DNA of 64,000 bases from Boswellia sacra (GCA_013180625.2 SNVD02002494.1:1-64000), one strand, 5' to 3'; positions 21,040 to 34,560 are shown, counted from the first letter of the stretch. Program-made: numbers and translations. Notes: generated by a model from the sequence alone, not told the origin.

Positions 21040-23776
21040 TGGTGGAAATCCATCATAATTTATAATGCCCACCCCCCTCCCCTTCTCCCCTCTTATAATA
21101 TAAAGTTTAGAATATTAAATATCAAATTCAACTGAATACAAATTGTGAACAAGGCTTTCATCTCGTTAGAGCTATTGTGACCACGACACTGTTTCAAAAC
21201 CTTTTTCAACACTTAAGGGAATGTAAATTAGCCATAAAGACTAATTAAGAGAAAATGGGAAGTCGCCACCCAATCTTGCATTGGGAACCAAATTGGATAG
21301 GGGTAATTTGATCCCTTTCTTCAAGACCTAAACTACCCTTATCCCTTAAGAGATGGGTTCGAGAAGTTAGGTACGAGCTTTTGCCCCGTCTTGGATATAA
21401 ATTCGGCCTTCACTAGGTTATACCAAATTAGAATGTTTTATGTTATTTTTATGGTCCACTTAATATTGATTCATTTTATTCATGTACATTTGTCCTTTTT
21501 CATCTTAGTAGCCATGTGAAGTGAATAATACAATAACAATAAATAAACCATCCATAAAAAGAGAGAGGGGACTCAAGTTACATTTGTATTCAAACATGGT
21601 GGAAGGGAGAAGTATATCCCAACAATTTACGAGTGTATTTGAGCAATTATGGCGAACAAAAGCATGAAATTCATAAATGTAATAAACACTAAGCAAAGCA
21701 TCGCAATATCAAAACATACATAAAACCACAACAAGATCATAAGATGATTATGAATCATGCAAAAAAGGAAAAAGAGAGAACATAGAAAAGAGCATGTTGG
21801 TTCATTCATGATCATAAGCATAAACAAAATGAAAATAAGAAGATTTGGAGTTTGAGTCACGCAAAGTTAAACATAAGTGAAAGAAAACAAGGCAAACATC
21901 ATTTTCAAAAGGAATGAGGAAACAAAAAAGGCAGACTTTTATCATCATGAGAGAAAAATAAACAACAAAATAAACAAGTGGAAGAGAAAAAAATGATTTA
22001 AAGCAAAGAAAGGAAACATGACAACAATTTCTAGACAACAACCGATCGACTAAGCAGGAGAACTGATCGATGGAGCTCTTGGCTGTCCTAAATTCAATTG
22101 GTTGTTCATGAACAACCAATTGACAGTCCATGAACAATCGATCGTTGGTCTATGGACGCAGAAGTTTTCTAGTATTTCAACAAAAATGCAACAAAAACAT
22201 AAACATAATATCAAACCAAAAGCAAACAACAAAGTAAATAAATAAAAGAAGCATATTCAAAATATAAGAAATAAAAGAAAAAGAGAAAGAGGCATAAAAA
22301 GCTTGATATGGCAATCATTGGAAATGAACTTATGGAAAAAGTAAACTCCCTCAACTTGGATGATTATCCATTATTCGGATAGGATCCAATTATGCCATGT
22401 ACCTTTGTACAATGGCTTATGGATTAAGTGATGTCCATTAATTAGCCTTAAAGAAGAGGGAATATCACTTATGGATTAGGTGATATCCCACTCAACATGC
22501 CAAAAAAATAAAAAGAAAGGTAGAAGGAGAAGAAAAAGAGTGCAATAAAACAAAGTAAATACAAAAGGACACTAAAGATAGGAAAATATGCAAAATTAAT
22601 CAAGGAAAGCATATAAGCATTCAACAAGAGTCCATCCATTATACTCAAATCCCAAAACAAAGAAAAGGAGTAGAAAGAGAGGAAATATAAAGCAACATAA
22701 CTAAAAGGACATGAAGAGGGAAAGGAAAGTCGCACACAAGAAGGAAGCAATGATCCTAATTCTGTTCCTCAACAAACATAAACCTAAGCATGTTTCTAAA
22801 CATAAAAGAACATCATGCATAATCTAAACAAGAAAGAGAAGAAAAAAAAGAGGAAAACATAAAAAATATAATAAAATCCTGACATGTTATAATCCTAACA
22901 TGATTCTGAAAACAAACAAACAAGAGGAGAATTTACCTTAATGCGCGCGCATCAAAAAGCTAGTAAAAAAACAAAGACATCAAAACATTCAAAGAAGGAA
23001 AAATAAGAAGATAGAAAGATTTTCCTAAGGACATACCTTTTCAAGGTTTTGAGCAAAGAGCAACGCCCTCAAAATGTTTAACTAAATATTCTCCAAAGTA
23101 TTTCTCAGTTTAGAAAGCTTTACTAAATCTCTCTAAATCCCTTCTCTAGGTGTTTTAGAGTGATTTTGAATGTGTCTTGGGAGAGTTCCCTTGAGTTTTG
23201 TTGATGCCTTGGGATAGGGATAGGGTGGGTTTATATAGAGAGTCCTTGGGATGGTGAAAAGATGTTTAAGCAATGTGAGATTCGGGTGAAATAAGTTTCT
23301 GGGGCATAAAGGATAGTCGATTAGCTGTGGGGAAAAACTGATCGGTTATGGGTATCTATGGAGGACAACTGATCAACTATAGGAAAACTTATTGGTTGTG
23401 GGGGCCGTCAATAGCCAAAAACCTCTGAAACCCTAATGCTATCAACAATAAGTCAGCCGCACTATTCTAACCATAACTTTTGGTACACAAATGCAATTCA
23501 TAAAATGTAATTTTTCACATAAACTAGACTTCCATAGCTTTGCAACGGTATATGGCTTGTTTTTTGGTTCATTGTAGATATTTTTCTAAAATTATGATAA
23601 TTTGGATGTTTGGTAAACATACAAAATGACCAATTTTGCTTCAAGCTTCCTATGTGCTACTTCTAGGCATTTTCACTCTTCTTTCACTTGAGGGTTCACT
23701 GGGATATTTTTCTTTGTTTAATATCATTGGTTATCATCGTTGGGCTTACAAAAACCATAAGCAAAATTGAGTGCTT
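21040..23776 (-). repeat. LTR-like repeat, family unresolved
   Basis: On the minus strand it starts TGTAAGCACTCAATTTTGC (from 23776). It has a TATA-type promoter TCTATATAAACCC near 23240 with a long pyrimidine-poor leader after it. It ends in a region near 21190-21330 with the 'aagtcgccacccaatc' phrase that recurs in plant LTR repeats as I know them. Minus-strand open frames (21505-22750) are rich in Phe and Leu and match nothing. No second LTR or polyprotein is present. It may be a solo LTR or a non-coding element; the limits are approximate. Confidence 0.3.
22094..22123. repeat. Perfect 30-base palindrome
   Basis: The sequence TCAATTGGTTGTTCA is followed directly by its exact reverse complement. 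CGATCGAC, GATCGATGG and ATCGATCG motifs lie on both sides within 70 bases. Confidence 0.95.
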
Positions 23777-23885
23777 ACACAAATTATAAAAGACATAATT
23801 CAATCTATCATATGTAATATATCCATATTTGATTAAAGTTCACTTTGTGTAGCATCAATTGTTAAAGGTGGCAAATTTAATTTGA

Positions 23886-24580
23886 ATGGATGCCCAAAGA
23901 ATCATCTAGTAAGGGAATAGATGAAGAACATTCCTTGTTCTTATGTAGTTGGAAGCTTAATGTATTCCCAAGTCTATATAAGACTTGATAATGCATACGC
24001 AGTACTAGGAATGTCGGGCACATACCAAAGTAATCTAGAGTAGAACATGAATAGAAAGTTGCAAAGAATTGGAAAGAAGGTTATAGGATAACGATATGAT
24101 CATCTTGGAGTGGTTGATATTCTGATTTTGATTTTGTTGGTTACATTAACTTAAGAAACTTGAAATCAGGGTTTTTCATTGTATTAGATGGAGGTTCTAT
24201 CTCTTGGAGAAGTGCAAAGCAATCATTAATTGCTACTTCAACCGCAAAATTAGAGTTTGTATCATTTTTGAAGCTACATTACAGGTTCTTTGGCTTACGA
24301 GCTTCATTTCAAGGCTTGGAGTTGTTGATTGTATTTCTATAAAATTAAAGCATTTTTACGATAGTTCTGCTGCAATAAAGAACAACAAAAGTGGAGGTCA
24401 AAGTAAACATATCAACATTAAATATTTAGCCGTTGGAGAACATATTAAGGCAAAAAAGTTGGCTTGAGTACATAATCACCAAGTTAATGATGGTAGACCC
24501 TTAACAAAAGCTTTGCCACCTAAATTGCATAAGGAACATGTGCAGCATAAAGCACTTAATTCTGTTTTGTGTTCACTTTA
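23886..24580 (+). pseudogene. Ty1/copia RT end and RNase H remnant
   Basis: This is a frameshifted relic of the copia polyprotein's last part. Readable pieces in order: CPKNHLV near 23892; VGSLMYSQVYIRLDNAYAVL near 23948, the RT thumb; SGFFIVLDGGSISWRSAKQS at 24163; then, one frame over, LQVLWLTSFISRLGVVDCIS, SAAIKNNKSGG and SKHINIKYLAVGEHIKAKK; finally LTKALPPKLHKEHVQH near 24500. The order is exactly that of copia RNase H. At least three frame changes and several stops are present. It is a different copia lineage from the one at 8315, judged by its wording. Confidence 0.85.
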
Positions 24581-25540
24581 GCTAATTAAGATACCCTTAC
24601 ATTTGCAATGTAGTACTTATTATAAAAGATTAAATGCAATATTGATTTAAAAACATACTATCATAATTCATGTTTTTAACTCTTTTATTTGAATATAAAG
24701 TTTTACGAGAGATTAAATATTTTCATATGATAATCAATATGAAATTGAGTTTAATGGGTCAAGTGGAAGAATGTTAAATGTATTAAATCTTTATTTAATT
24801 TCAAATTTAATTATGAAATTAATAACGCATCTTAAAGATTAATAAAGTGGCCCATTAAAATAGACAAACTTTTTCAGATTCATTATTTTCTCAATTGATG
24901 GCATTAAAGATATCAGAGTTACCCATTCATTAACTTATATATTAAGCACTTCTTGACGGGAGAAAAGCAATTAAGATACATAATAAGAATAAAAAGAAAG
25001 TTAAGTGTACTCTTTTAGGGTCTTTGGTCTAACATGATTAACCTATGTTTTCCATCACTGCATGAGATGTGGGCTTGTATATGACCTGTGTCATAGAGTA
25101 ATTGTATTATCTGATTTGTTATTAGTACATTCATTTATTTATTATTATAATTATTAGCATTATAATAATTATTGTTTTGCTATTACCTTATAGCAGTCTA
25201 AGTCAAACTGAGGTGATTTTTGAGTTGTTTCAATATTTTTCATTGTAAATACAGCTTTTATGCGCGATTATTGTGCAACATATTGCATCATACTCTTTTT
25301 CTAATCGTGGAACATTTGTATTCAAATTGTAAGTACAATATTTGTATTCATAGGAACATTAAATAATTACATTCTTTAAGCTATGCTAGTTGTATAAGTA
25401 CTCTTTATTGTAACAATAAGAGATCATAAATCATGATTATTATATTTAAAGTTATAAGTACAATTGGCAAACTAATTGGTTATTCTTATTTTACTAATAA
25501 GATAAAAACAGTACGATTGGTTAAGCCAAATGGTTATATC
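24581..25540 (+). repeat. Probable 3' LTR of the copia remnant and flanking AT-rich DNA
   Basis: A purine stretch CAAGTGGAAGAA precedes TGTTAAATGTATTAAATC at 24772, which has the position and form of a copia 3' LTR start. The end could not be located. A TTATTATAAT-rich stretch lies near 25130-25170. No gene is seen. Confidence 0.35.
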
Positions 25541-27135
25541 CGTAACACCCCGTAACCCAAAATAAATACAAAAATGTTACATAAGGCTATACACGCTCAA
25601 TAAATGAGAAAAACAATCGATTTCATTAAGACTACATCCAAAATACACAAAGTTCCCATTTCAGCCATGGAACATTCTATATACATTTCATGTCAATCAA
25701 AAACAATTCCAACCAAAATTAAATTGTTGCAGTGGTGTAATGGTTGTCAAGGGAACTTCGCGCCACTATGCCTAACGTCCTCCGAAAATCTGAATCTAAC
25801 GCTCACCTAGGGCACACAACAGAGCTAGTGAGTAATACACTCAGTAAGTAGCTAAACATGAAACTTAATTGAAATTCATGCAAGGATAGATCACATAGAT
25901 ACACTCCATAACTCTTGCTTGTCTCCCAAGCAATCCTTTTCTTTATATACAAGTCAGATTGAAAAAACTCATAGGTTGTGCACTAGCGTGGATCATTTGG
26001 GGTAGCTACGCCAAGTTTCTGTCTTACGAGCATTTTAGGTAAAGAGTGGGCGCTCCTACACGCGCTACGGTGCCAAATCTTTGTCTCCTCTCGATATGCA
26101 GCATGGAGCATGCGCTCCTACGTCGATTAAGTTTATGGGTGATACACTTAATGCCCATTTTCTTTGTTTGCCATCAAAAACAGTTTAGCTAATTTTTCAC
26201 AATTCCTACTCTACTTCAACATCAACACCTATAAATACATTTCCACCCTTGTAATTGTATATCACATTTTTCCTTCATAAGCATACACATATATTTTACT
26301 CACAACTTAAATTGTGCCACTACAAGAAAATGGGCCTTTTATGGCAGACCGAAACTGTGGTAAAAAGCCTTCTACGGTGGGCATACGGTGGTTTAAGCCC
26401 ACCGTATAAAATGGCACCGTAAAAACTTATTTTACTTTTTACTGCGGTTTCGGCCCGACGTAAAAGGCTTTTTACGGCGGGTGATCGACCTGCCATAAAA
26501 ATTCGTGGTCTAGTGAAAATTATTTACCGTGGGCACTCAGCCCATCGTAAAAAGTCTATTGCAGGCTTCGCTGCATGCCGTTAATGATTACAAAAAATCG
26601 TGGTCCAACTTTTACCGCAGGTGTGTGCCCGCCGTAAAAAGTGGTTGTTGTTGTCCCAGGTCATTAACCGCGGTCATTAGGCCGGCAGTAAAAAAAAAGC
26701 TCAATTACCAGAACCGTTTTTGCAATTTTTATGAAATCCAGGCCTGTAACCATTTTTTCAATCTATCTTCTTCTAATTAATTCAAATAATTCATCATATG
26801 AAAACAAGACCCAATAAAATGATATTCCAATAAAAAATAATAGTGCAACATAACAGTATATTATCACAAACACATAAGTTAATAAGTTATACATTCACAT
26901 ACAACATAGGAGTACCAAGTTTATTTGCAATCCCATTCAAGTCTAGAAGTCTAGAAATATAAAATATGTCTAGAAGTCTTATTCCCATTCAAGTTTTCAT
27001 GCGAAAAAAACCTGCACAATTAAAATGTAATAATTAAATGTCTTACTATTACTAAGTTTATTAGAGAAGTTTAAATAAATGTTATATGCCAAAATTTATT
27101 CATTACTGAGTAATGATAAATAACTTCATATATAC

Positions 27136-27225
27136 CTAATTCTCCTCATTCTCCTCCTCATTTGTTGTTGCGGCGTCCGGGTTGACGTGATTTTGATGTG
27201 CACTTGAAGCATCCGGAACTGAAGC
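27136..27225 (-). pseudogene. Possible last exon of an unidentified gene inside the CACTA element
   Basis: After a TCTTAG acceptor the frame reads ASVPDASSAHQNHVNPDAA and an acidic Asn-Glu tail, then TAG. It is GC-richer than its surroundings. It could be a transposon gene end or a captured exon; I do not recognise it. Confidence 0.25.
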
Positions 27226-29944
27226 CTAAGACATTTTAAAAAGTTTAGAAAAACTTGTAGTCCTAAATAGTTCCAAACAACACAAAATGCCATCCATCTT
27301 TAGACCATGCAAGAATAAATGAATAAGTAAATAATCTAAGCATAAAAATAAATGAACAATAAACTGAAATAAATAATAATAAATAAAGATAATAATATAA
27401 ATTTCTTCTTTCTTCTTTCTTTTTACATGTAGCAAGTTCTTTATTTTCTTCTTTCTTTTTACATTTACTCCAAAAGATGGCAATGTATTTTCTATGATTA
27501 CATATTGTTGGCTGTAATTTCAGCTTGTTTAAACACAAACATGCACAGCAATGGTAGCAACCTTGAGTACAAGGATATTTTCATGCATATACCTAATCAA
27601 CAAGCTTACAAACCAAGTTGCTACTCACTAAAAATGTAGGGGATATACAAGCTTTCCTCCTTTTCTTTGCATAATTTATTGAAGGTAGTTCAAATTTAAA
27701 ATCAGTAATCCCAAGTCGAGAATATACAGAAAAGACAAGACCGTTAAAAAGTTTAACATCATTGTTAACTCTTATCTATGTTAACATTTGGGAATTAGTT
27801 ATAACTGTTTAATTTGCTAGGCCTATTGTGCACTTTCAAGTTTTAGTTAAATAGGTTTAGAATAAGATAAAAGCTGGCTCAATAGACTTAATTTCATAAT
27901 TGGACTTAGAATTCATTTAATTGTAAATTTTGAAGAACTGTCTTGAGGGATCAAAGCTACAGCCAACATGATGAAGAATGGGCAACATATGGGCTGAATC
28001 ACTCTCTAACAACCTCTGTATCAGATATGAATTACTGAAATGACTTATCGTTAAGATATTCTTCACTTTTCTACTATTGAGAAGTAAAGAAAGCATAATC
28101 TTAAGTAAGTCAACACATGACAAACAATTGTGTCTACAAAACATTTCTCCCTCACTGTTATATTAACACAACTGTCAATATAACACACAATATATATCAA
28201 TTAATCAATACTAATTCACGAGTGATCCTAAAATATCAATTTTGATGAAGTCCGACACAAAACACAACTGTCAAGTTCTTGTCAATATTAAGTACTCACA
28301 ATTAATCAATACTAAAATATCATTATAAATCCTAGAATTGAATAAAAGTGAAGACATCTCCTAAGCAAAGAAGAGAGAGTATTTTCTTAGTGATAAAGTT
28401 ATTGACATTAACAGACATTATCCTGCTTATCTTTTGGAAATTAAAAAAAAAAGCAAAAATCATTCCATATGAGCATTGCAAAATAAAGCAATATGTGCGG
28501 ATCAATATATTAATTTGTGTCTAGTACCATTAAACAAGAAATACTCGGCCAAAGCAAAGGAAAAAAGTTCTTTTTTTTAATTATTTATGTACTTTATGTT
28601 TGTGCATGGGTTTAATTTAATTAATTAGTTACTTTTAATGTTGTCATCATCATTGTAGATTTGAAATTAACCAATATCCAAATGTATTTTCAGAAAAAAT
28701 TAATAAGAAAAAACGAAGTTGAACACAAAGTGTTAAAGAATTGAAATGACAAGCATAAATTATTATAAAATTCACTCAAACATTAATTATAAGCTTTGAC
28801 ATTTTTGAAAGTATTATGGATCATTATCATTTGCTTTACTTTTTGTCTTTTACCCAAAAGAAATAGTCTTATAAAATCACATCCAATTCCATTGCATTTC
28901 AAATTTTTATAATAATAGTAAAAACCTTTGTGGGGCAAGCTAATCTTCAAAAGACTCTTAAATAATGAGACCATTTCAGCTAGGATTGTCCCACTGTCAA
29001 ATCATTCAAAAAAAAAGTAAATTGGGTGGCCTAAACTATTTTCTAACATCGAGGAAAACAATACAGGATTCTGTAAATTAAAACCTTGAAAACAGAATAT
29101 TAGCATTATTTTTTCTTCTTCTAACAAGCAAAAAGCTCTTAAATGATCATCAATTTTTGCAGACATAGCAAGCATCATAACAAAAATAAGTAGAACTTGA
29201 CAGATTGCCTTTGCTAAAGCAGTTCATGAAAATTAAACCTGAAACTTTGAGAATGCTCATTTATAAAACAAGGCCCACAGATTACTTTGCTAAACCATTC
29301 ATTGCATAATCTTAAAAATTAAACGGAATAATTGAACCACAGACCACAAAAATATGGTTTCAAAGCAACAATCTCAATGAATTATCAATAAGTAATAAAA
29401 CAAAAAGTATGACGTGATTATTATTAACTCCTTTTATTGCTTTTCAACTGCAACTAAACCCGGTATACACTAACTCTCTCCTAACTGTTTGGTTAACACA
29501 TGATTATGACATTAAAGGTTCCAAAAATTAAAACCCTTTAACCTAACCATAAAGAGCAAACAACATCTAAACCAAATGAATATGTTTATCTCAATTTAAT
29601 AGCATGAAATATCGGATTTAAATAACAATAAGAGGTCTTATAACGCAATGAAAAACTAAGAATTAACAATAAGAGGAAATCTATGATGATTATAAACAGC
29701 TTGCGACAACCAAACAGAGACTAAAAAGCTAACATCGAAAACATGAATCTCTAAAATTTGAGCAAACCTAGATACAAAAACATCCCAAAATTAACAATAA
29801 TAACTGACAAGCATCTAACAACACCCCTAAGGTACCATCTCAAACAACTCAATACAGAATCCAAAAATGAAAACAAAGAACCCACACTTGGAGATATCAA
29901 ACAAACACATTTTTCACATCTAACTAGAAACAATCACATAATAG

Positions 29945-30386
29945 AGATTTGAGACAAAGTCCAGCCTGAGCGGCTTTGTAAGCTTTGAGCGTGTGCTTAA
30001 TAGTGACTTTCCTCTCATCAATAGTCTTGAACTTAGCCAAGTAGTGATGACAATCTCCTTTATCTTAAAATAAAACACCACCAAATTAGATGCAGGAGTG
30101 GCTGAAACCAATTTCCCATCTAAGAGCTTCAAGATCCCCTACAGATCTCAATTAACTCCTTCTCAATCTTGGATCTATAGTCGCGAATCACGGCAACGTG
30201 CCTCTGGTTACCGCACGACTTCTCCTTATGCTCGATGGACGAGACGATTATTCATGGTGGTGATGTAATCGATGACCTTCCCATGTACTGGAATATCTCC
30301 TTGTAGTGCTCGATCTGCTTGGCCAACTTGGCCTTCTTGGCCTTATAGACGTACTCGTCATAGGGAGATGAAGATGGAGCTACCAT
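29945..30386 (-). pseudogene. 14-3-3 (general regulatory factor) gene copy, broken and shortened
   Basis: 14-3-3 proteins bind phosphoserine and phosphothreonine motifs as dimers. Here the ATG at 30386 opens MVAPSSSPYDEYVYKAKKAK, the family's N-terminal helix. Readable pieces follow in shifting frames: [50 protein letters not shown], then YLAKFKTIDERK and LKAYKAAQAG. The stretch normally between the first helix and SSIEQKEE is missing or compressed, and the C-terminal half beyond helix 6 is absent. At least three frame changes occur. No introns interrupt the pieces, so a processed or RNA-derived source is possible. It sits 310 bases inside the CACTA right end, so it was probably captured by the transposon. 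Confidence 0.85.
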
Positions 30387-32739
30387 TCAATCTGCACAGA
30401 ATATACATAATCAAATATGAAGATAAGGAACGTGAAATTATGGGTCTTGATGCGAGAAAGAGAGTGAATGGATTGGGCACAAAATTAGCGATTAGAAAAA
30501 TTGGGGATTAGCTATTAGAAAGGAGACGTTTACGGAAGGGTACTAACGAAAGTTTTACTGCGGTTCCTTACAAAGTGTTGTAGATATCTTAATTTTTACT
30601 GCAGGTGTGGTTGCCTGTCGTAGATTTATGTCTTTTATTGCATTTATTGGAGAACGCTGTAAACATGTGTAGTAAAAGCTTGGTTTTCTAGTAGTGTGCC
30701 TTAAAGGGCTTTGGGGACACGTACAACACTCACACATAATCACCAATTGGGCGTACACTTCCACGACCCTACCCATCATCCATTTGCTAGCTTCGGGCAG
30801 ACACATCCATGACCCAACCCTAAATGCACGTCTCAATCTCAAGCAGACACTTCCACAAACCAACCCACATGCAATGGCTAGCTTCGGGCGGACACTTCTA
30901 CAACCCAACCCAAGCATTTATCGGCTTTGAGCGGACACTTCCACAACCCAACCCAAGCATGAATTACCACAAAAACATTTAAGTGCTCTCCCGAAGTTGG
31001 CATGTAAAGGCTCATTTCATGGCACATCATAGATTCTCACACACATATATAAGGTGTGCAAGGTCATACACATCTCATGGCATTTTCATACGGATAATAT
31101 TTCACATATATACATGCGTCATGCCATTTCACACTATGGCTCACAAACATATAGACAAATTCACATTTTTGTGTAAGCCACACTCATAGCATTCATATCA
31201 AAACATCAGCCACGCATATATAAAGGAGTGGAAACACACATCACATGAATCATCCAAAAATGTCATTCATGCTATTTCACCTTAAAGTCCAGGTATCCAT
31301 GGTCAAATTCATTTTTTTTTTCTAGCCAAAATCAAAGCTTTCTTTAGAATTTCATTCATGGAGTACATAAACGTAAGGAAATCAATACAACTTACAAATC
31401 AACATAAAATCTAATTGATCTAGCTTCTTACCTGGTTTCCTTCACTCTCAGACTTTGATTTCCACCTAGAAACCAATGAACCTCTTAAGAGTTAGCAAAA
31501 CGCAACCAATTCATAACACCATTAACAATCCAATACTAGTCACTTATTGGTTAAATAAGTAAACAAGAGGTTATTTATTTCCAATCCTCACCAAATTTCA
31601 TGGAACTCAAGTGGATATGTATATTATATCCTGTGAATTATATTGAGTCAAAATAAGGCCATATACTCCTTGAAATCCCTTAATTTTTACCATACACAAT
31701 ATTTGTCCATAGGTTCTATAACTAAGCAGTAGCACTTTCACGAATTTTATAAAATTCATCTTTAATCAAATCATTGCCAAACTTTTCAATCCAAAACTAG
31801 ACACATATAAATGTCATTTTCCCAAAAATCACAATTTTATACAGAGCCTAAGTCGGTCGAACATAATTTAACTTATTAGCTCTGTTTTGACAGTGAAAAT
31901 TTTCAGCTTCACCGCCCCAAATTTGAAAAATCATGTAAATTCATACAAAACTCCAAAAACCCTAAACATTTCCATTTCAATAGGAAATACACTCAAGACT
32001 TTAGGCTCTAAAAACTAGAATTTTTCATGGTGGATAGGCCCCTTAATTAAATCCCAGTTCCCGTACTCTATTTTAAAATAAGGGAGACCAAATTTTTGAT
32101 TCAGTAATTTAGAAAATTCACCATAAACAACCGATTTTGAATTTTTGAGTGATTCAAATTTCTATAAACTATTTGATGTGTCTAATCTCACATATAAAAT
32201 TTTTAGAATCGAATGATAGCGCTAGAATGTTTAAGAAAATTTATTCTCCCCAATACTCAATTTGACTACCAAAGTTTGTGATTTCAAACAAACTTAAATG
32301 TATACATAACATGAACATACCATAAACCATAGACTAGCCTAATATTCCTTCACAAAATTTGATAACTAACCATTAGATGTTGAAGGAGAAAAAGATTCCT
32401 ACCTTGAATTCCTCCTAGCTTCCAGTGTATTTCCTTGATTTCTCACAAATGAAAAGAACAAGAGGGAGAGAGAGAGAGGGCTGGAGCCTTCTTGAAGACA
32501 AGGGAAAAGGGTGCAAGTTCTAGAAACTTAATCATATATATAGATAAGCTTCAAAACAAAATTTCAATTTGACTCCAATATCTTTAAGTCTCTTTACTTA
32601 CCCCATAAAATTTTAATAATTACAACATAGACCTTTATAAATATACCAATATTCAAGACATATTAGTATTACAAAACTTAGGATGTTGCAACTCCCACCC
32701 CTTAAAAGAATTTTGTTCCTGAAATTTAGGCCATTTTCT

Positions 32740-34136
32740 TGAATAAGGAGGGGTATTCCTTGCGCATCTCATCCTCTCACTCCCATGTTGCTTCTTTAGT
32801 GGAGTGATTCTTCCATTGCATTTTCACCAAAGGAATTCTTAATAGAATTCCATGTTCCTTGTGGTCTACTATTTGCAATGGCCCTTCTTCGTATGACAAC
32901 TCATCTTTTAGTTCTTGTAATTCAGAACTCAAAACATGAGAAAGATCTAAGATGTATTTCCTCAACAAAGATACATGGAATACATCGTGCACACTCGATA
33001 ATGAGGTTGGCAGCACAAGCCAATAAGTTGCATCCCTGATCCTTTCTAAAATTTCATACAGGCCAATGTACCTTGGATTTAATTTTCCTTTCCTAATAAA
33101 TCTCATCATCCTTTTATTAGAGCCGCTTTGAGGAAAAACTTGTTGCCCACCTCAAATTCAAGCTCCTTTCTGAGGTGATCAGTATAACTCTTCTATCTAC
33201 TTTGAGTCATTCTCAGTCTTTCCTTCACCTTTACAATGACTTCACAGGTCTACTGAACAATTTCGGGTCCAAGCAAATTTCTCTCACCAACCTCATCCTA
33301 ATGGACAAGAGATCTACATTTTCTTCCATACAATGCTTCATACGGGGCCATATAGATGGTAGCTTTATAACTGTCATTATAAGCAAATTCGACCAAGGTC
33401 AAGTGCTTATCCCAGCTACCTTTGAAATCAATCACACAAGCCCTAAGCATGTCCTCAAAATTTTGAATGGTCCTCTTAGATTGTCCCTTTGTTTGGGGAT
33501 TAAAAGTCGTACTAAAATTCAACTTAGTTCCCATGACTTTGTGCAAACTCCTCCAAAACAATGAGGTAAACCTTTGATCCCGATCTGATACAATAGATAT
33601 CGATACTTTGTGAAGTCTGACTATCTCATCCATGTAGATCCAAGCATATTTATCCATGGTAAAAGTGGTACGTATAGGAAGAAAATGTGTGGACTTTGTC
33701 AACAAGTCTACAATCACCCAAATGGCATCATATGCGTTTAAAGTTTAGGGTAGACCCAACACAAAGTCCACAGTTATATGCTCCCATTTCCACTTTGGTA
33801 TCATTAACGACTTGAGTAGTCCATATGGTCTTTGATGCTTAATCTTGACCTGTTGGCATGTCAGGCATTATTCCACAAACTGGGCTATTTCTTTCTTCAT
33901 TCCTATCCACCAGTAATTGGCTCGAAGATTTCGGTACATTTTTTTACTACCGGGATGTATCAAATATGAAGAATTATGTGCTTCGCTCAATACCTCTTGC
34001 TTTAATTCAACCATGTTAGGTACACATAGTCTTCCTTTCTGGTATAAGATTCTGTCATCAGAATGAGCGAATTCTGGTCTCTTTACCAAAAGAATCTCCT
34101 CCATTACCTTCCTTAAAAATGCATCTAGTGGGCTGC
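32740..34136 (-). pseudogene. Tekay-like integrase and chromodomain (catalytic Glu lost)
   Basis: The HHCC finger is seen as LSEAHNSSYLIHPGSKKMYR followed, past a stop, by CLTCQQVK. The core keeps D in ITVDFV and D in IVSDRDQRFTS. The third residue is changed: GQSKRTIQ has Lys where the DDE Glu belongs. After YEALYGRKCRS the frame breaks for about 180 bases, then resumes MMRFIRKGKLNPRYIGLYEI. The chromodomain follows as YEEGPLQIVDHK and HSTKEATWE; an in-frame stop after that cuts off its last residues. The chromodomain would target insertion by binding histone marks. The stops and E-to-K change mean it is inactive. Confidence 0.85.
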
Positions 34137-34139
34137 ACT

Positions 34140-34560
34140 CACTACGGGAAAATTGATTTTTTGCGACGAAATTTTTCGTCGCAATAAGTTTTTGCGATAA
34201 AAATAAATTCGTCGCGCTCCAGTCGCAATATGTGAGTCGCAATATGTTTTTTTGCGACGATTCTGGAATTCCTCGCAAAAAGTCTTTTTGCGACAAAATT
34301 TTTCTCGCAAAAAGTGGTATTTTGCGACAAATATTTCGTCACAAAAAAGATCACATAACGTCAACTTTTTGCGACAAAATAAAAATTGTCGCAAAAGAGT
34401 ATATTTTGCGATGAATTCCAATATTGTCGCAAATTGTTAGAAAACAACTCATTTTTTAATAAAATTATTTTAGTTAAAAAAGTTTATTGCGACCAATTTT
34501 TTCTCGCTAAATACTACCTTTAGCGACAAAAAATTCGTCGCAATAAATTTTTAACACGAA
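34140..34560. repeat. Left subterminal hairpin repeats of the CACTA element
   Basis: Repeated TTGCGACGAAATTTTTCGTC and variants occur on both strands every 30-50 bases. Frames across it encode repetitive Phe-Ala-Arg-Asn text that is not protein. Confidence 0.9.

Larger units (their letters stand above)
26318..30696. mobile_element. CACTA DNA transposon, non-autonomous, TSD TGC
   Basis: The left end is CACTACAAGAAAATGGGCC and the reverse complement of the right end is CACTACTAGAAAACCAAGC. A 3-bp TGC duplication stands on each side (26315-26317 and 30697-30699), as expected for CACTA insertion. Subterminal regions (26340-26700 and 30540-30690) carry repeats of TTTTTACGGCGGG and its complement. 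No transposase is readable in the 4379 bases. It holds a broken 14-3-3 copy near its right end. Its motif family matches the CACTA end at 48440. Confidence 0.9.
25541..32690 (-). repeat. 3' LTR of the Tekay-like element, split by a CACTA element
   Basis: Plus-strand ends are CGTAACACCCC (25541) and GGATGTTGCA (32690), a matched inverted pair with one likely T-to-C change at the outer base. Left part 25541-26317, right part 30697-32690. The reads on either side of the inserted CACTA join cleanly at one TGC. A polypurine tract flanks the right end. Between 30700 and 30960 a phrase close to 'acacttccacaacccaaccca' recurs at about 60-base intervals. Confidence 0.8.

Noticed and set aside
21505..22750. 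Five overlapping minus-strand frames rich in Phe and Leu, resembling membrane proteins.
   Set aside because: The composition follows from AAAG/GAAA-rich plus-strand DNA; frames overlap each other and match nothing.
33175..33564. 129-codon plus-strand frame.
   Set aside because: It is the antisense of Tekay integrase.
34140..34440. Several open frames of 60-140 codons reading Phe-Ala-Arg-Asn-Phe-type repeats, here and at 38173-39002.
   Set aside because: They are the CACTA hairpin motif read through in all frames; both strands give equally long frames and no family matches.
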